Positions 1 to 7,984 of a stretch of DNA of 39,559 bases are shown here, piece after piece; positions within the stretch are counted from its first letter, which is position 1; every line of letters begins with the position of its first letter. The translations under genes were made by a program, and so were the position numbers. The notes beneath the pieces were generated by a model that did not search any database, had not been told where the DNA came from, and saw only the letters and a list, made by a program, of their open reading frames with translations. Source of the stretch: Myxococcales bacterium (GTDB lineage Bacteria; Myxococcota_A; UBA796; SXON01). Location: contig SHYV01000009.1 in assembly GCA_009692605.1 (NCBI GenBank), forward strand, positions 1 to 39,559, written 5' to 3'.

Positions 1-32
1 CCTTTCTGATTCCCTGACCCCTGGAGCCCTCC

Positions 33-1607
33 ATGAACGAAAACGACACCTCCTACACGTCCGACGACGAGATCAACGCTGAGCTGGCCGCTTTCGAGGC
101 GGCGGAGGCCAAGAAGCTGGGCATTGACAACAGCACCCAGCACTGGAGTGACCCGGTCCCCTCCGGCTTCACGTTGAAGGAGCGCCCCCACACCACGTTG
201 CTCGTCTCCGGGCTCACGCTCGCCCACGATCAGTTCGTCGTCGCGGCGCTCTCCGGCATTGGCTACAAGGTCGAGGCGATGGAGGTTCCGAACCAGGAGT
301 CGCTCACCTTCGGCAAGGAATACGGCAACCGCGGCCAGTGCAACCCGACGTATTTCACGGTGGGAAATCTGGTCAAACACCTTGCCCATTTGCGCGACAA
401 GCAGGGGATCCCGACCGAGGAGATCATCCGCGATTTCGTCTTCCTGACCGCGGGTGCGTGCGGCCCCTGCAGGTTCGGCACCTACGTGACTGAGTACCGC
501 AAGGCGCTTCGGGACTCCGGCTTCGACGGCTTTCGCGTCATGCTCTTCCAGCAGCAGGGCGGGCTGAAGCAGGCGACTGGCGAAAAGGCGGGGCTCGAGC
601 TCAATCCGGCGTTCTTCCTCGCCTTGCTCAAGGCGCTGTTCACCGCTGACATCCTAAACCTGCTCGGCTACAGGATCCGCCCCTACGAGGTGGAGCCCGG
701 CAGCACCGACGCCGCGATCCTGCGTTGCAAGGCGATCATCAACAAGAGCCTCGCCGAGCAGACCCCGCTTGTCTTTGCCCTGCACAAGGTGTCGAAGGAG
801 CTGAAGGCGGTGAAGGTGGACAAGGTCCAGCCGAAGCCGAAGGTGATGATCATCGGTGAGTTCTGGGCCATGACCACCGAGGGGGACGGCAACTACCACC
901 TCCAGCGCTTCCTGGAACAGGAGGGCGCCGAGGTCGACATCCAGCCGCTGATCAACTGGATCCTGTTCATGATCTGGGAGAACACCCACGACACCAAGGA
1001 GCGGATGACGCTGCGCAAGGACGACGCTGGGCGCAAGGGCCTGGAGGGCACGAACCCCTGGAAGAAGCTCGCGCTCTTGAAAGCGGCGGACGTCACCATT
1101 CGGGCGGTCTTTCAGGGCATGGCGTACACCGCCGGCCTGAACGGCTACCACCTGCCCGACATGGACGAGATCGCGTCTCTCGCGAGCGACCACTACGACA
1201 ACAACGTGCGGGGCGGTGAGGGGCACATGGAGATCGGGAAGGTCATCCAGTCCGTTCAGAAGAAGAAGGTGCACATGGTCGTCAGCGTGAAGCCGTTTGG
1301 TTGTATGCCCTCGTCCGGAGTGTCCGACGGCGTGCAGTCGTTGATCACGCAGCGGTACCCCGAGCTGATCTTCTGCCCGATCGAGACGTCCGGCGATGGT
1401 GCGACCAACGTGCAGAGCCGCGTGCAGATGATGCTGTTCCGCGCCCGTCAGCGCGCGAAGGAGGAGCTTCAGGCCTCGCTTGAGAAGCGGGGCATGTCGA
1501 TCGATGAGGCGAAGGCCAGGGCCAAGGCGAAGGGCTGGACCGCGCTTCGTCAGCCAAAGCACGCGGTGATCGGCACCGGCGCGAACATCGTCGAGCAGTT
1601 GGCGTAG
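33..1607 (+). CDS. 2-hydroxyacyl-CoA dehydratase activase-related FeS protein
   Basis: This 524-residue cytoplasmic protein resembles the C-terminal (DUF2229/HgdB-like) part of large 2-hydroxyglutaryl-CoA dehydratase activase proteins. That family handles radical dehydration of acyl-CoAs and binds [4Fe-4S] clusters. Visible support is a set of conserved cysteines in typical settings: C103 (GQCNPTYFTVG), C143 and C146 (GACGPC), C424 (KPFGCMPSSGVSDG) and C448 (FCPIETSGDG). The BadF/BcrA-type ATPase that normally accompanies this module would have to lie upstream of the window. The ATG is preceded by a GGAG ribosome site 8-11 bases before it. The N-terminal 40 residues are acidic and not family-like. 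The substrate is unknown; a role as an activase subunit rather than a dehydratase is possible. Confidence 0.75.
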   Translation: MNENDTSYTSDDEINAELAAFEAAEAKKLGIDNSTQHWSDPVPSGFTLKERPHTTLLVSGLTLAHDQFVVAALSGIGYKVEAMEVPNQESLTFGKEYGNRGQCNPTYFTVGNLVKHLAHLRDKQGIPTEEIIRDFVFLTAGACGPCRFGTYVTEYRKALRDSGFDGFRVMLFQQQGGLKQATGEKAGLELNPAFFLALLKALFTADILNLLGYRIRPYEVEPGSTDAAILRCKAIINKSLAEQTPLVFALHKVSKELKAVKVDKVQPKPKVMIIGEFWAMTTEGDGNYHLQRFLEQEGAEVDIQPLINWILFMIWENTHDTKERMTLRKDDAGRKGLEGTNPWKKLALLKAADVTIRAVFQGMAYTAGLNGYHLPDMDEIASLASDHYDNNVRGGEGHMEIGKVIQSVQKKKVHMVVSVKPFGCMPSSGVSDGVQSLITQRYPELIFCPIETSGDGATNVQSRVQMMLFRARQRAKEELQASLEKRGMSIDEAKARAKAKGWTALRQPKHAVIGTGANIVEQLA

Positions 1608-1619
1608 CGCAGGCAGCCA

Positions 1620-2543
1620 ATGAGCGTACCTGATGGGGGCCAGAGTGGTCAGGCCCCCCGCTCCGCGGCATCGGGCTACGCTCTTGGGGTGATCGCCCTC
1701 CTGCTCCTGCCCCTCTGGGGCGCCGCTTGCGCTCCCGAGGACGACGCTGCGGTGCGTCGCGCGCACCGTTCGCCCCCGCCGGACACCGCGACGGACACCG
1801 ACGCGGACACCGACGCGGACACCGACGCGGACACCGACGCAGACACCGACGCAGACACCGACACCGACGCGGATCCGTGGGCGTCGGACGACACCACGAA
1901 CGAGTGGACCTTTGGCATCGACGTGTCCCACTGGCAGGGGACGATCGACTGGCCGAAGGTCGCGGCGGACGGCATCGACTTCGCTGTCGCCAAGGTCACC
2001 GAGGGCGACTACTACGTCGACGACGAATTCGAGAACAACTACGCTGGCGCGCGCGCCGCGGGCCTCATGTTCGGGGGCTATGTCTTCGCGATCCCGGACG
2101 ACTCCGGCGGCGCCACACAGGCCGACTTCTTCGTGAACAACGGCGGCGGCTGGGTGGACGACGGGTGGACGCTCCCCGGGGTGCTCGACATCGAGTACAA
2201 CCCGTATGGCGACACCTGCTACGACCTCTCCCGCAGCGAGATGAAGCAGTGGATCACCGACTTCAATGACGAGTACATCGCGCAGACGGGCCGTGCGCCG
2301 CTGGTCTACACCAATCAGGATTGGTGGAACTCCTGCGTCGGCGACAGCGACCTGCCTGATACCAACCCGCTGTGGGTGGCCTACTGGTCCTCGGGCAGCC
2401 CGGCGCTGCCGTCGGGGTGGTCGGACTACGTGGTCTGGCAGTACACGGACGATGAGTCGGTGAACGGCGTGGGAGGCGGAGTGGACGGGGATCAGTTCCA
2501 CGGCTCCCAACGCGCGCTGCGTGCGTTCGCGCTGAACGAGTGA
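1620..2543 (+). CDS. GH25 lysozyme-like lipoprotein with Asp-Thr linker
   Basis: A predicted surface lipoprotein with a glycoside hydrolase family 25 (Chalaropsis-type muramidase) domain, expected to cleave peptidoglycan. Residues 1-37 form a signal peptide ending in LWGAAC, a slightly atypical lipobox with Cys37. Residues 59-85 are a low-complexity Asp/Thr/Ala linker. The catalytic domain starts at about residue 98 with FGIDVSHWQ (Asp101) and carries LDIEYN (Asp190, Glu192), the acidic residues expected at the GH25 active site. The domain runs to the C terminus (VWQYTDD near the end), so it looks complete. The gene begins 12 bases after the preceding stop. Self-wall remodelling or an attack on other bacteria are both possible. 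Confidence 0.88.
   Translation: MSVPDGGQSGQAPRSAASGYALGVIALLLLPLWGAACAPEDDAAVRRAHRSPPPDTATDTDADTDADTDADTDADTDADTDTDADPWASDDTTNEWTFGIDVSHWQGTIDWPKVAADGIDFAVAKVTEGDYYVDDEFENNYAGARAAGLMFGGYVFAIPDDSGGATQADFFVNNGGGWVDDGWTLPGVLDIEYNPYGDTCYDLSRSEMKQWITDFNDEYIAQTGRAPLVYTNQDWWNSCVGDSDLPDTNPLWVAYWSSGSPALPSGWSDYVVWQYTDDESVNGVGGGVDGDQFHGSQRALRAFALNE
1794..1874 (+). repeat. 12-bp tandem repeat encoding the DTDA linker
   Basis: A tandem array of the 12-base unit gacaccgacgcg, about six copies with one-base variants, codes for the Asp-Thr-Asp-Ala linker between lipid anchor and GH25 domain. Copy-number changes would stay in frame and only change linker length. Confidence 0.9.
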
Positions 2544-2573
2544 GCTCTGCGGCCGAGCAGGCCCAGCGCCGTC

Positions 2574-2732
2574 TCAGTCCAAGATTGCGCAGACGGTTTC
2601 GCAGTCCTTCTCTGCGATCGCGCGGGTGTAGTCGGTCTCCGCCGCGCAGTTCTCCTCGTAGTCGGTACGCTCTTCGTCGGTCGTCAGGGCAGAGTAATGA
2701 AACTTCGTCTCCCGCAGGCAGGACGCGCGCAT
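2574..2732 (-). CDS. Possible small Cys-containing protein (52 aa)
   Basis: A short frame between two convergent genes. The predicted peptide starts MRASCLRETK and ends CETVCAILD. It is acidic, contains four cysteines, and its codons favour G/C in third position, so it reads like a protein rather than an antisense shadow. An alternative GTG start lies at 2759. No ribosome site is obvious and I recognise no family. It could instead be the tail of a decayed gene, because a short direct repeat lies just upstream. Confidence 0.3.
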   Translation of the reverse strand: MRASCLRETKFHYSALTTDEERTDYEENCAAETDYTRAIAEKDCETVCAILD

Positions 2733-2771
2733 GACCGCTGGCAAGGGGTGGGGACACACGCGGCCAGAGGC

Positions 2772-2806
2772 AGGAGGGACAGGGACAGGAGGGACAGGGA
2801 CAGGAC
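2772..2806. repeat. Two-copy 15-bp direct repeat
   Basis: The unit aggagggacagggac occurs twice back to back (2772-2786, 2787-2801), followed by a partial copy. It lies in the otherwise empty 2733-2860 stretch before the 3' end of the membrane-protein gene. No function is apparent; replication slippage is a sufficient explanation. Confidence 0.75.
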
Positions 2807-2860
2807 GGGCCGGCTAGGGATGAACATGGCGTGATCGTAGCACGTGGGGCCTGCTGAAGA

Positions 2861-4504
2861 TCAAGGCTGCGCAGCCCAGATCGCCCCGCTCCCGTCGGTG
2901 ATAGTGGGCTCCCCCAGCGCGGCTGTCGCCCTCGTCACTGCCTCGCTCGTCGGAGCTCCAAGCGCGACGAGCACCGAGCCCAGCGGGAGCGCGCGCAGGT
3001 CGGGTGGCGCCGGTCGGTCGGGGTTCGCGAGCAGGGCGCGCCCGTGGGCTCGCTGGTCGAAGTAGAGCTTTTGGGGGTGAACTCCGGGCCCGTTCGCTCC
3101 GATCACGCTGATGGGCCCTGACGGCAGCTCGGCGAGGCGCCCGTAGATCGAGGGCGTGTCCGGCGAGGTGCCGGGCAGGGCCAGCGGCCCCGGGGCCAGC
3201 CACGCCGCGTCGGCGTACACCGCCGCGAGCGCCAGCGGCACGATCAGGATGCCCCCCCGCCACAACCGCCTCCTCATCCGGTCGATCCCCGCCGCCGCCA
3301 GCACGACGCACGCCACCTGACCGAGCAGCCACAGGCGGGCGTGATGGTTGAAGCTCCCGGCGAGAGGCAATTGGTCGAGCGCTCGGGCGACGAGATTGGC
3401 GGTCGGGGTCACGCCGTCGTCGCCGACCAGCGGGTGCCCCGCGACGGAAGGGTGGACGCCGACGCTCCACGCTGCGAGGCCGAGCGCCGGGAGCGTCAGC
3501 GGCCCGCTGCCGACCAGCGCCAGCGCGAGCGTCGGATAGCCGATCCAGGTCGGATGCTCCCTCACGAACGCGGTCCCGAGCGGCTCCTCGCCGAAGTGGA
3601 TCCCCCCGGCGCTGTCCTGACCCGGGGCGACAAAGCTCGCCACATCGGAGGCGCGCCACGGGTTCACCCTCCACAGGGGTTCTTGCTGCACGGGCGGTGC
3701 TCCAAAACGGTGCCCCTCGCCCGAGAGCCTGGACTGAAAGGGCAGCACGGCGGGCAATGCGATTCCAACCGCGAGCGCCGCGGCCAGCACCACAGGCGGC
3801 AAGGTCAGGTTTCGTTGGGCGGCCGCCGCCCGCCAGGCCCCGACCCCGAGCGCCGCCGCTGCGCCGAACCAGGCGAGGTACAGCCCGCACCACGCTGAGA
3901 GGCCCAGCAGGATCCCCGCCCCCAGCACGCGCGCTCTGGCCCGAGCCGCGGAGCCATCCATCGGGCCGCGTGCGAGCTCCGCCGTCCCCGCCCACAACAG
4001 CGCCAACGCGAGCAGGACGAGCCCTATGGCGCCGTCCTCGGTGAGCCCGCTCCACAGCGATCCGCGCCAGATCGGGGACAGCACCACGCCGACCGCGACG
4101 AAGGAGGGGGACAGGCCGGCAGCCCGGCCGAGCGCGGCCCCGCCCAGCGCCGCGAGCACGATCCAGCCCACCACGAGCAGGTTCCACGCATCGGTCAAGC
4201 CGAACGCCCGCGCCAGCCCGCCGGCGATCCAGGTCGGAAGCGGGTCGATGACGTGCCGGTCAGCTGTCCCGGCCGCCAGCGATGTGCCCGTCGGCCACGC
4301 CGGCCACTGCTCCGCTGTCCACGCCTGCACCCATGCGTGACCGTAGGTCTCTGCGCGGGGTGAGCCCACCAGCTCGCCGCGCGCGATCGCGGGCCCGGTG
4401 AGCACCGCTGCCAAGGCCATTCCCAGCACCCCGTCCCGCCACCGGCACAGCGGTCGCCCCCCCCGGCTGGCCCCGCTCGAGGAGGCCCGGTTGGCCAATG
4501 TCAC
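2861..4504 (-). CDS. Polytopic membrane protein, GT-C/YfhO-like
   Basis: A 547-residue integral membrane protein with roughly ten hydrophobic helices and a soluble C-terminal tail. Its layout (first helix, a loop with RAETYGHAWVQAW, then DPLPTWIAGGLARAFG and a helix rich in small residues) resembles GT-C glycosyltransferases or YfhO-type proteins. These transfer sugars from polyprenyl-phosphate donors outside the membrane. The chosen start is a GTG at 4504, whose GTGA overlaps the stop of the upstream radical SAM gene, which indicates translational coupling. An upstream in-frame start at 4594 would overlap that gene by 94 bases and adds a non-membrane, shadow-like extension. The acceptor is unknown; the two partner genes suggest modification of a peptide or lipid. 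The family call is tentative. Confidence 0.72.
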   Translation of the reverse strand: MTLANRASSSGASRGGRPLCRWRDGVLGMALAAVLTGPAIARGELVGSPRAETYGHAWVQAWTAEQWPAWPTGTSLAAGTADRHVIDPLPTWIAGGLARAFGLTDAWNLLVVGWIVLAALGGAALGRAAGLSPSFVAVGVVLSPIWRGSLWSGLTEDGAIGLVLLALALLWAGTAELARGPMDGSAARARARVLGAGILLGLSAWCGLYLAWFGAAAALGVGAWRAAAAQRNLTLPPVVLAAALAVGIALPAVLPFQSRLSGEGHRFGAPPVQQEPLWRVNPWRASDVASFVAPGQDSAGGIHFGEEPLGTAFVREHPTWIGYPTLALALVGSGPLTLPALGLAAWSVGVHPSVAGHPLVGDDGVTPTANLVARALDQLPLAGSFNHHARLWLLGQVACVVLAAAGIDRMRRRLWRGGILIVPLALAAVYADAAWLAPGPLALPGTSPDTPSIYGRLAELPSGPISVIGANGPGVHPQKLYFDQRAHGRALLANPDRPAPPDLRALPLGSVLVALGAPTSEAVTRATAALGEPTITDGSGAIWAAQP

Positions 4505-5700
4505 CGCTGGCCATCCGAGGGGTTTCTGGCTGGGGCGGTCCAGGCATCGGTGGGGGCTGGCACCGGCCCCTGGCCCTGTGAGCAGCGCGTGCACGCGGCA
4601 TGGGGTGCTCCGTCAAACATCCCGACGCGCAACGCCGTCATCTCTGGACCGGTCCAGATCGCCTCGAACGACCGCTCGTGGAGGTTCCCGACGTACGGCC
4701 GCCCCTGCACACAGCAGGGGGAGACCGCACCCCCCGCGTGCAGGTAGGCACGCCCCCAGAGAAAGCTGCACCGAGCGCCCAGCCCGGAACGAAGCTCCCA
4801 CGCGCGGACCGCCGCGCGCGCCAGAGCCGCCCTGAGCGCGGAGCGCCGGCGTGCGCCGCCGCGCAGGGAGGACAGGACCCGTCGGGCCGCCGCCCCCGGA
4901 TCCTGTCTGGGAGAGAGCGGCGGCTCGCCGGGCAGATCAAGCCCTACACCGCGCCGCACCGCCATGGCCCGGGCGGCCGCCAGGCGTTCCTCGACCCTGT
5001 CCGGAACAGCGTGCAGTGACAAGCCCAGCAACGACGGATCGAGCACCTCGAGCCAACAGCACGCGACGCGGTCGGCCCCGAGCCGCGAGGCCAGATCCAC
5101 CAGATCGGGGAGCTCGTCGATGTTCGCGGTCGAAAGCGTCATCGCGAGCATGAATTCGGGGCGCGATCCGGCTGGCCGCGCCAGGCGCGCCCGCTGGAAG
5201 CGCTGGAGGTTCTCGAGGATCCTGGCGTGACGGGCCCCGGCGCGGATCCGCTCGACCGTCTCCGGGCGCGCACCGTCCAACGAGGCGATGAGGAGCCCGA
5301 GTCGCGGGAGCAGCCGATCGAGCAGCCCGGGGCGATGGAGAGCGGTCGCGTTGGTGACGAGCTCGGTGGTGATGTCGAGGGTGTTCACTCGGTCGAGAAA
5401 ATCGAGGAAGTGCGGGGCGATCGTCGGCTCGCCCGCCACGCTGAACGAGAGCCGTGAGACCCGGGGCAGCACCTGGTCAACGATCCGGTCGAACAAGGCG
5501 AGGGGCATGTCTACGCCGGAGCGGGTCGACCCGACCAGGTGTTGCGCGCACCAGATGCACTCGAGGTTGCACCGCAGCGTGTTTTCGACGTTGATCCAGG
5601 TCGGCCAGGGCGGCGGCACGCGCCCGAGCGTCTCGACGACTTTGGCGGTCGGGACCGCGGGATGCGTGGTCGGAGTCCGGGTCGTCGGCTTCAGGGTCAT
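4501..5700 (-). CDS. Radical SAM/SPASM domain enzyme
   Basis: A 399-residue radical S-adenosylmethionine enzyme. The N-terminal barrel carries the cluster motif C-x3-C-x2-C (Cys44, Cys48, Cys51 in LRCNLECIWCAQH). It continues with the typical SAM-binding strand (SFSVAGEPTIAPHF) and a strand ending in LIASLDGA. The C-terminal region has a SPASM-like set of cysteines (GARCSFLWGR, VSPCC, then CTRC), which would bind auxiliary FeS clusters. SPASM enzymes commonly modify peptides or act in cofactor and sugar chemistry. The ATG at 5700 overlaps the hydrolase stop as ATGA, so the upstream open frame to 6237 is not coding. No short precursor peptide was found next to it. The substrate is unknown. Confidence 0.88.
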   Translation of the reverse strand: MTLKPTTRTPTTHPAVPTAKVVETLGRVPPPWPTWINVENTLRCNLECIWCAQHLVGSTRSGVDMPLALFDRIVDQVLPRVSRLSFSVAGEPTIAPHFLDFLDRVNTLDITTELVTNATALHRPGLLDRLLPRLGLLIASLDGARPETVERIRAGARHARILENLQRFQRARLARPAGSRPEFMLAMTLSTANIDELPDLVDLASRLGADRVACCWLEVLDPSLLGLSLHAVPDRVEERLAAARAMAVRRGVGLDLPGEPPLSPRQDPGAAARRVLSSLRGGARRRSALRAALARAAVRAWELRSGLGARCSFLWGRAYLHAGGAVSPCCVQGRPYVGNLHERSFEAIWTGPEMTALRVGMFDGAPHAACTRCSQGQGPVPAPTDAWTAPARNPSDGQR

Positions 5701-6500
5701 GCGGTCGATGCGATCTCGACGATCCGTGCGATCACCCAGTCCGGGTCGTCGAGCGGCAGGTCGTGTCCGGCGTCGGGGTGCACGTGCAGGGCGGCCCCGA
5801 GGCGGGCCGCGAGCGCTCTGGAGATCGCCGGGCTGCAGAGCCGGTCGCCCTCCGAGCACATCACCGTCACCGGAATCGACAGCGACGCGGGAGCGTTGGT
5901 TTGGGATGCCGCCCACAATTGGCGAACGAGCACGTCCACGCCGATCGGCACCTCGCGTGCGAAGCCGGCGAACTCGGCGGCCTGCGCCCGACCGTGCGGG
6001 GTGTTGCAGACGAGCCCCAGTATCCGCGCCTCGCGCGCCTCCGGGTCGGCGCCGAGCAGCGCACTCGGAAGCGCCGCGAGGAGCGTACGGAGCGCCTCGG
6101 GGGAAAAGCGTTGGAAGGTGCTCCCCAGATCCTTGGTGGACGTGTTGCACACCGCGACGTGGGCGAAGTCCTGCGGGTGCGCCTTCGCCCACGCCATCGC
6201 GATCATGCCGCCGAACGAGGGGGCGAGGATACCCCACGCCCCCTCGCCTCGCTCGGCAATGAACCTGTCGCGCAGGTCGGCGACGACCCCTGCGATGGAG
6301 CTGGGCGAGGGGCGGTCACGCTCCGTGCCTACTCCGGGAAGGTCCAGGCTGAGCACCGGGCCGCGAGTGCTCTCGGCCAACCGTTCCGGGAACGACCCCC
6401 AGTGTCGCCGTTCCCGCACCAACCCGCGCAGGAGCAACCAACCGAGCGTTTGACCCGGCTTCTGGGAACTGAATGACGAAATCTCCTGACCTTTGGACAT
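5697..6500 (-). CDS. Alpha/beta hydrolase
   Basis: A 267-residue alpha/beta-hydrolase. The nucleophile elbow is APSFGG (Ser95), where the usual first Gly is replaced by Ala. The acid is probably the Asp in CSEGDRL and the base the His in DAGHDLPL. The layout resembles BioH/MenH-like esterases with a small cap. The start at 6500 was chosen because GGAGAGG precedes it by a few bases and translation from 6605 would add a non-conserved basic stretch. It is the first gene of a coupled trio with the radical SAM and membrane genes. Its start codon coincides with the -35 element of the divergent lipoprotein promoter. A thioesterase or a peptidase-like role is possible. Confidence 0.85.
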   Translation of the reverse strand: MSKGQEISSFSSQKPGQTLGWLLLRGLVRERRHWGSFPERLAESTRGPVLSLDLPGVGTERDRPSPSSIAGVVADLRDRFIAERGEGAWGILAPSFGGMIAMAWAKAHPQDFAHVAVCNTSTKDLGSTFQRFSPEALRTLLAALPSALLGADPEAREARILGLVCNTPHGRAQAAEFAGFAREVPIGVDVLVRQLWAASQTNAPASLSIPVTVMCSEGDRLCSPAISRALAARLGAALHVHPDAGHDLPLDDPDWVIARIVEIASTA

Positions 6501-6522
6501 TCGGGGGGCCTCTCCGTACTCT
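6494..6522 (+). promoter_or_regulatory. Sigma-70-type promoter of first lipoprotein gene
   Basis: TGGACA and TACTCT are separated by 17 bases, and the ATG lies 22 bases further on. The element aligns, with small gaps, to the better promoter upstream of the downstream paralog (7933-7961). Its -35 box overlaps the start codon of the divergent hydrolase, so the two genes may interfere. Confidence 0.5.
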
Positions 6523-6544
6523 ATCTTTCCCAGCTTGCTGATCC

Positions 6545-7879
6545 ATGATCGTGTCGCCCTTACGTTGTAGTCTCGCCCCGGTTGCCACCGCCGCCTTCGC
6601 CGCACTTCTGGCGGGCTGCAGTCCCAAAGTGGTGGACGAGGTGACCGACACCGCCATCGGCCACGACAGCGGGGACACGAGCACCGCCGAGGACACCGGG
6701 GACGTCGACACCGGCGTGCTCACCGGCGTTCATGGGACCGTCGAGGGCACCGTCTACCTGCAGCTCTACACCACGGATGAGGGTGGAGACATGGTGTTGA
6801 TGGACTGGGACGAGACCTACGGCGGATACCCGTTTGGTTCAGTCTTCGTCGCGGCCTACAGCGCGGACGATGACGGCTACCAGTCCTTCTACGATCAGCA
6901 CGTCATCACGTCTCCGACCGTCTCCCCGGCCCCCGGCGGGGATCCGTATGGACTCGACATCGACGTCGATGACCTCGACAGCGTGAACATTTTTGCCACC
7001 GTCGACTACGTCGGCGATGGCATCATCGGCACCGGCGAACCGACCGGCGCGCACCCCAACGAGGTGACGGTCACCAGCAACGGCACGGTCAACGAGGTCG
7101 ACATCACGGTGATGGTCCCCTGGGCCGGGAGCGGCGGCGGCGGTGGGTCTGGGTGCACTGATGTCGTGGACATCAGCGGTACCGCGAGCGTTTCGTCTTC
7201 CTGGACGGATGGCGACTTGGCTGCCATGCTCTTCGACACCAACGGCGCGGGGCCCTACACCGGGGTCCGGGTCAGCCCTACCGCGACCTCGGACGGCGCT
7301 GAGGCCGCATATGACCTCCCGGTCTGCGCCAACTATGGCGACTACCAGCTACTTGGAGCGTGGAACTCCGACGGGAACGGGCTGTTCGACCCGGCCGACA
7401 CCTGGGGTTCGTACGTCATCGACGACTCCACGGACGGAAACCCGATCTCGATACGCGAGGAGTCGCTACCTGACCACGACATCCTCATCCCGTTCGGCGA
7501 ATACCGACCGGCGGTTGTGCCGTTCGTCTCGATCTCCGGTACGCTCACCTCCAGTGAGGACTGGTCCGCCTACTCCGAGGTCTACGTGGCGGCGCTGAAG
7601 TACCGTCCGCAGGGCGACACCTCGGTTGGCGAGCTCAAGGAAGGGTACGACATCATGGAGTGGTCCACGGCCGAGCTGGCGACGGACACCGCATTGGAGT
7701 ACCACGTGGAGGTCCCGGCCAATACCATCATTTACCTCTGGGCCTACGCCGACATCGACGGGGACGGCATCCTCAACGAGGTCAGCGACCCGGTGGCCAG
7801 CCTGAAAAACTCCACCGGTCGAACGGTCACCGGCTCGACCTCGCAGTCCGGGCAGGACCTTCAACTCACCGTACCCTGA
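6545..7879 (+). CDS. Repeat-domain lipoprotein, paralog A
   Basis: A 444-residue outer-surface lipoprotein of unknown function. The signal peptide ends in LLAGC (Cys25). It is followed by an acidic Asp/Thr/Ser linker of about 35 residues. The mature part appears to hold three similar beta-rich modules, the second and third beginning ISGTASVSS and ISGTLTSS. Each module contains or ends in an Asp-rich loop such as DIDGDGILNE, reminiscent of calcium-binding EF-hand or dockerin-type loops. A glycine stretch (GSGGGGGSG) separates modules one and two. The next gene is a close paralog over its whole length, so the pair arose by tandem duplication. Calcium binding and surface adhesion are inference; no enzymatic motif is visible. 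Confidence 0.82.
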   Translation: MIVSPLRCSLAPVATAAFAALLAGCSPKVVDEVTDTAIGHDSGDTSTAEDTGDVDTGVLTGVHGTVEGTVYLQLYTTDEGGDMVLMDWDETYGGYPFGSVFVAAYSADDDGYQSFYDQHVITSPTVSPAPGGDPYGLDIDVDDLDSVNIFATVDYVGDGIIGTGEPTGAHPNEVTVTSNGTVNEVDITVMVPWAGSGGGGGSGCTDVVDISGTASVSSSWTDGDLAAMLFDTNGAGPYTGVRVSPTATSDGAEAAYDLPVCANYGDYQLLGAWNSDGNGLFDPADTWGSYVIDDSTDGNPISIREESLPDHDILIPFGEYRPAVVPFVSISGTLTSSEDWSAYSEVYVAALKYRPQGDTSVGELKEGYDIMEWSTAELATDTALEYHVEVPANTIIYLWAYADIDGDGILNEVSDPVASLKNSTGRTVTGSTSQSGQDLQLTVP

Positions 7880-7932
7880 GCCGTTCCCCCTCGGCGTCGG
7901 AAGGGCGCCCGATCACGACATTCCGCCTGCGC

Positions 7933-7961
7933 TTGACATTCCGGGACACTTCCCATATACT
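7933..7961 (+). promoter_or_regulatory. Strong sigma-70 promoter of second lipoprotein gene
   Basis: TTGACA and TATACT are separated by exactly 17 bases. This near-consensus promoter would start transcription near 7968, giving a leader of about 17 bases before the ATG at 7985. It sits in a local AT-rich patch within the 105-base gap between the paralogs. Confidence 0.8.
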
Positions 7962-7984
7962 TTTTCTTACATATATGGTGCTCG

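Noticed and set aside
654-2510. A long minus-strand open frame with Val-Gly-Val-Arg repeats
   Set aside because: It is antisense to two well-supported genes. The repeat peptide is simply the reverse reading of the Asp-Thr linker DNA, and the composition is Arg/Val/His-rich as expected for high-GC shadows.
5701-6237. Upstream extension of the radical SAM reading frame
   Set aside because: It overlaps the alpha/beta hydrolase in another frame and reads as low-complexity Arg/Gly/Pro sequence. The ATG at 5700 with ATGA overlap is the natural start.
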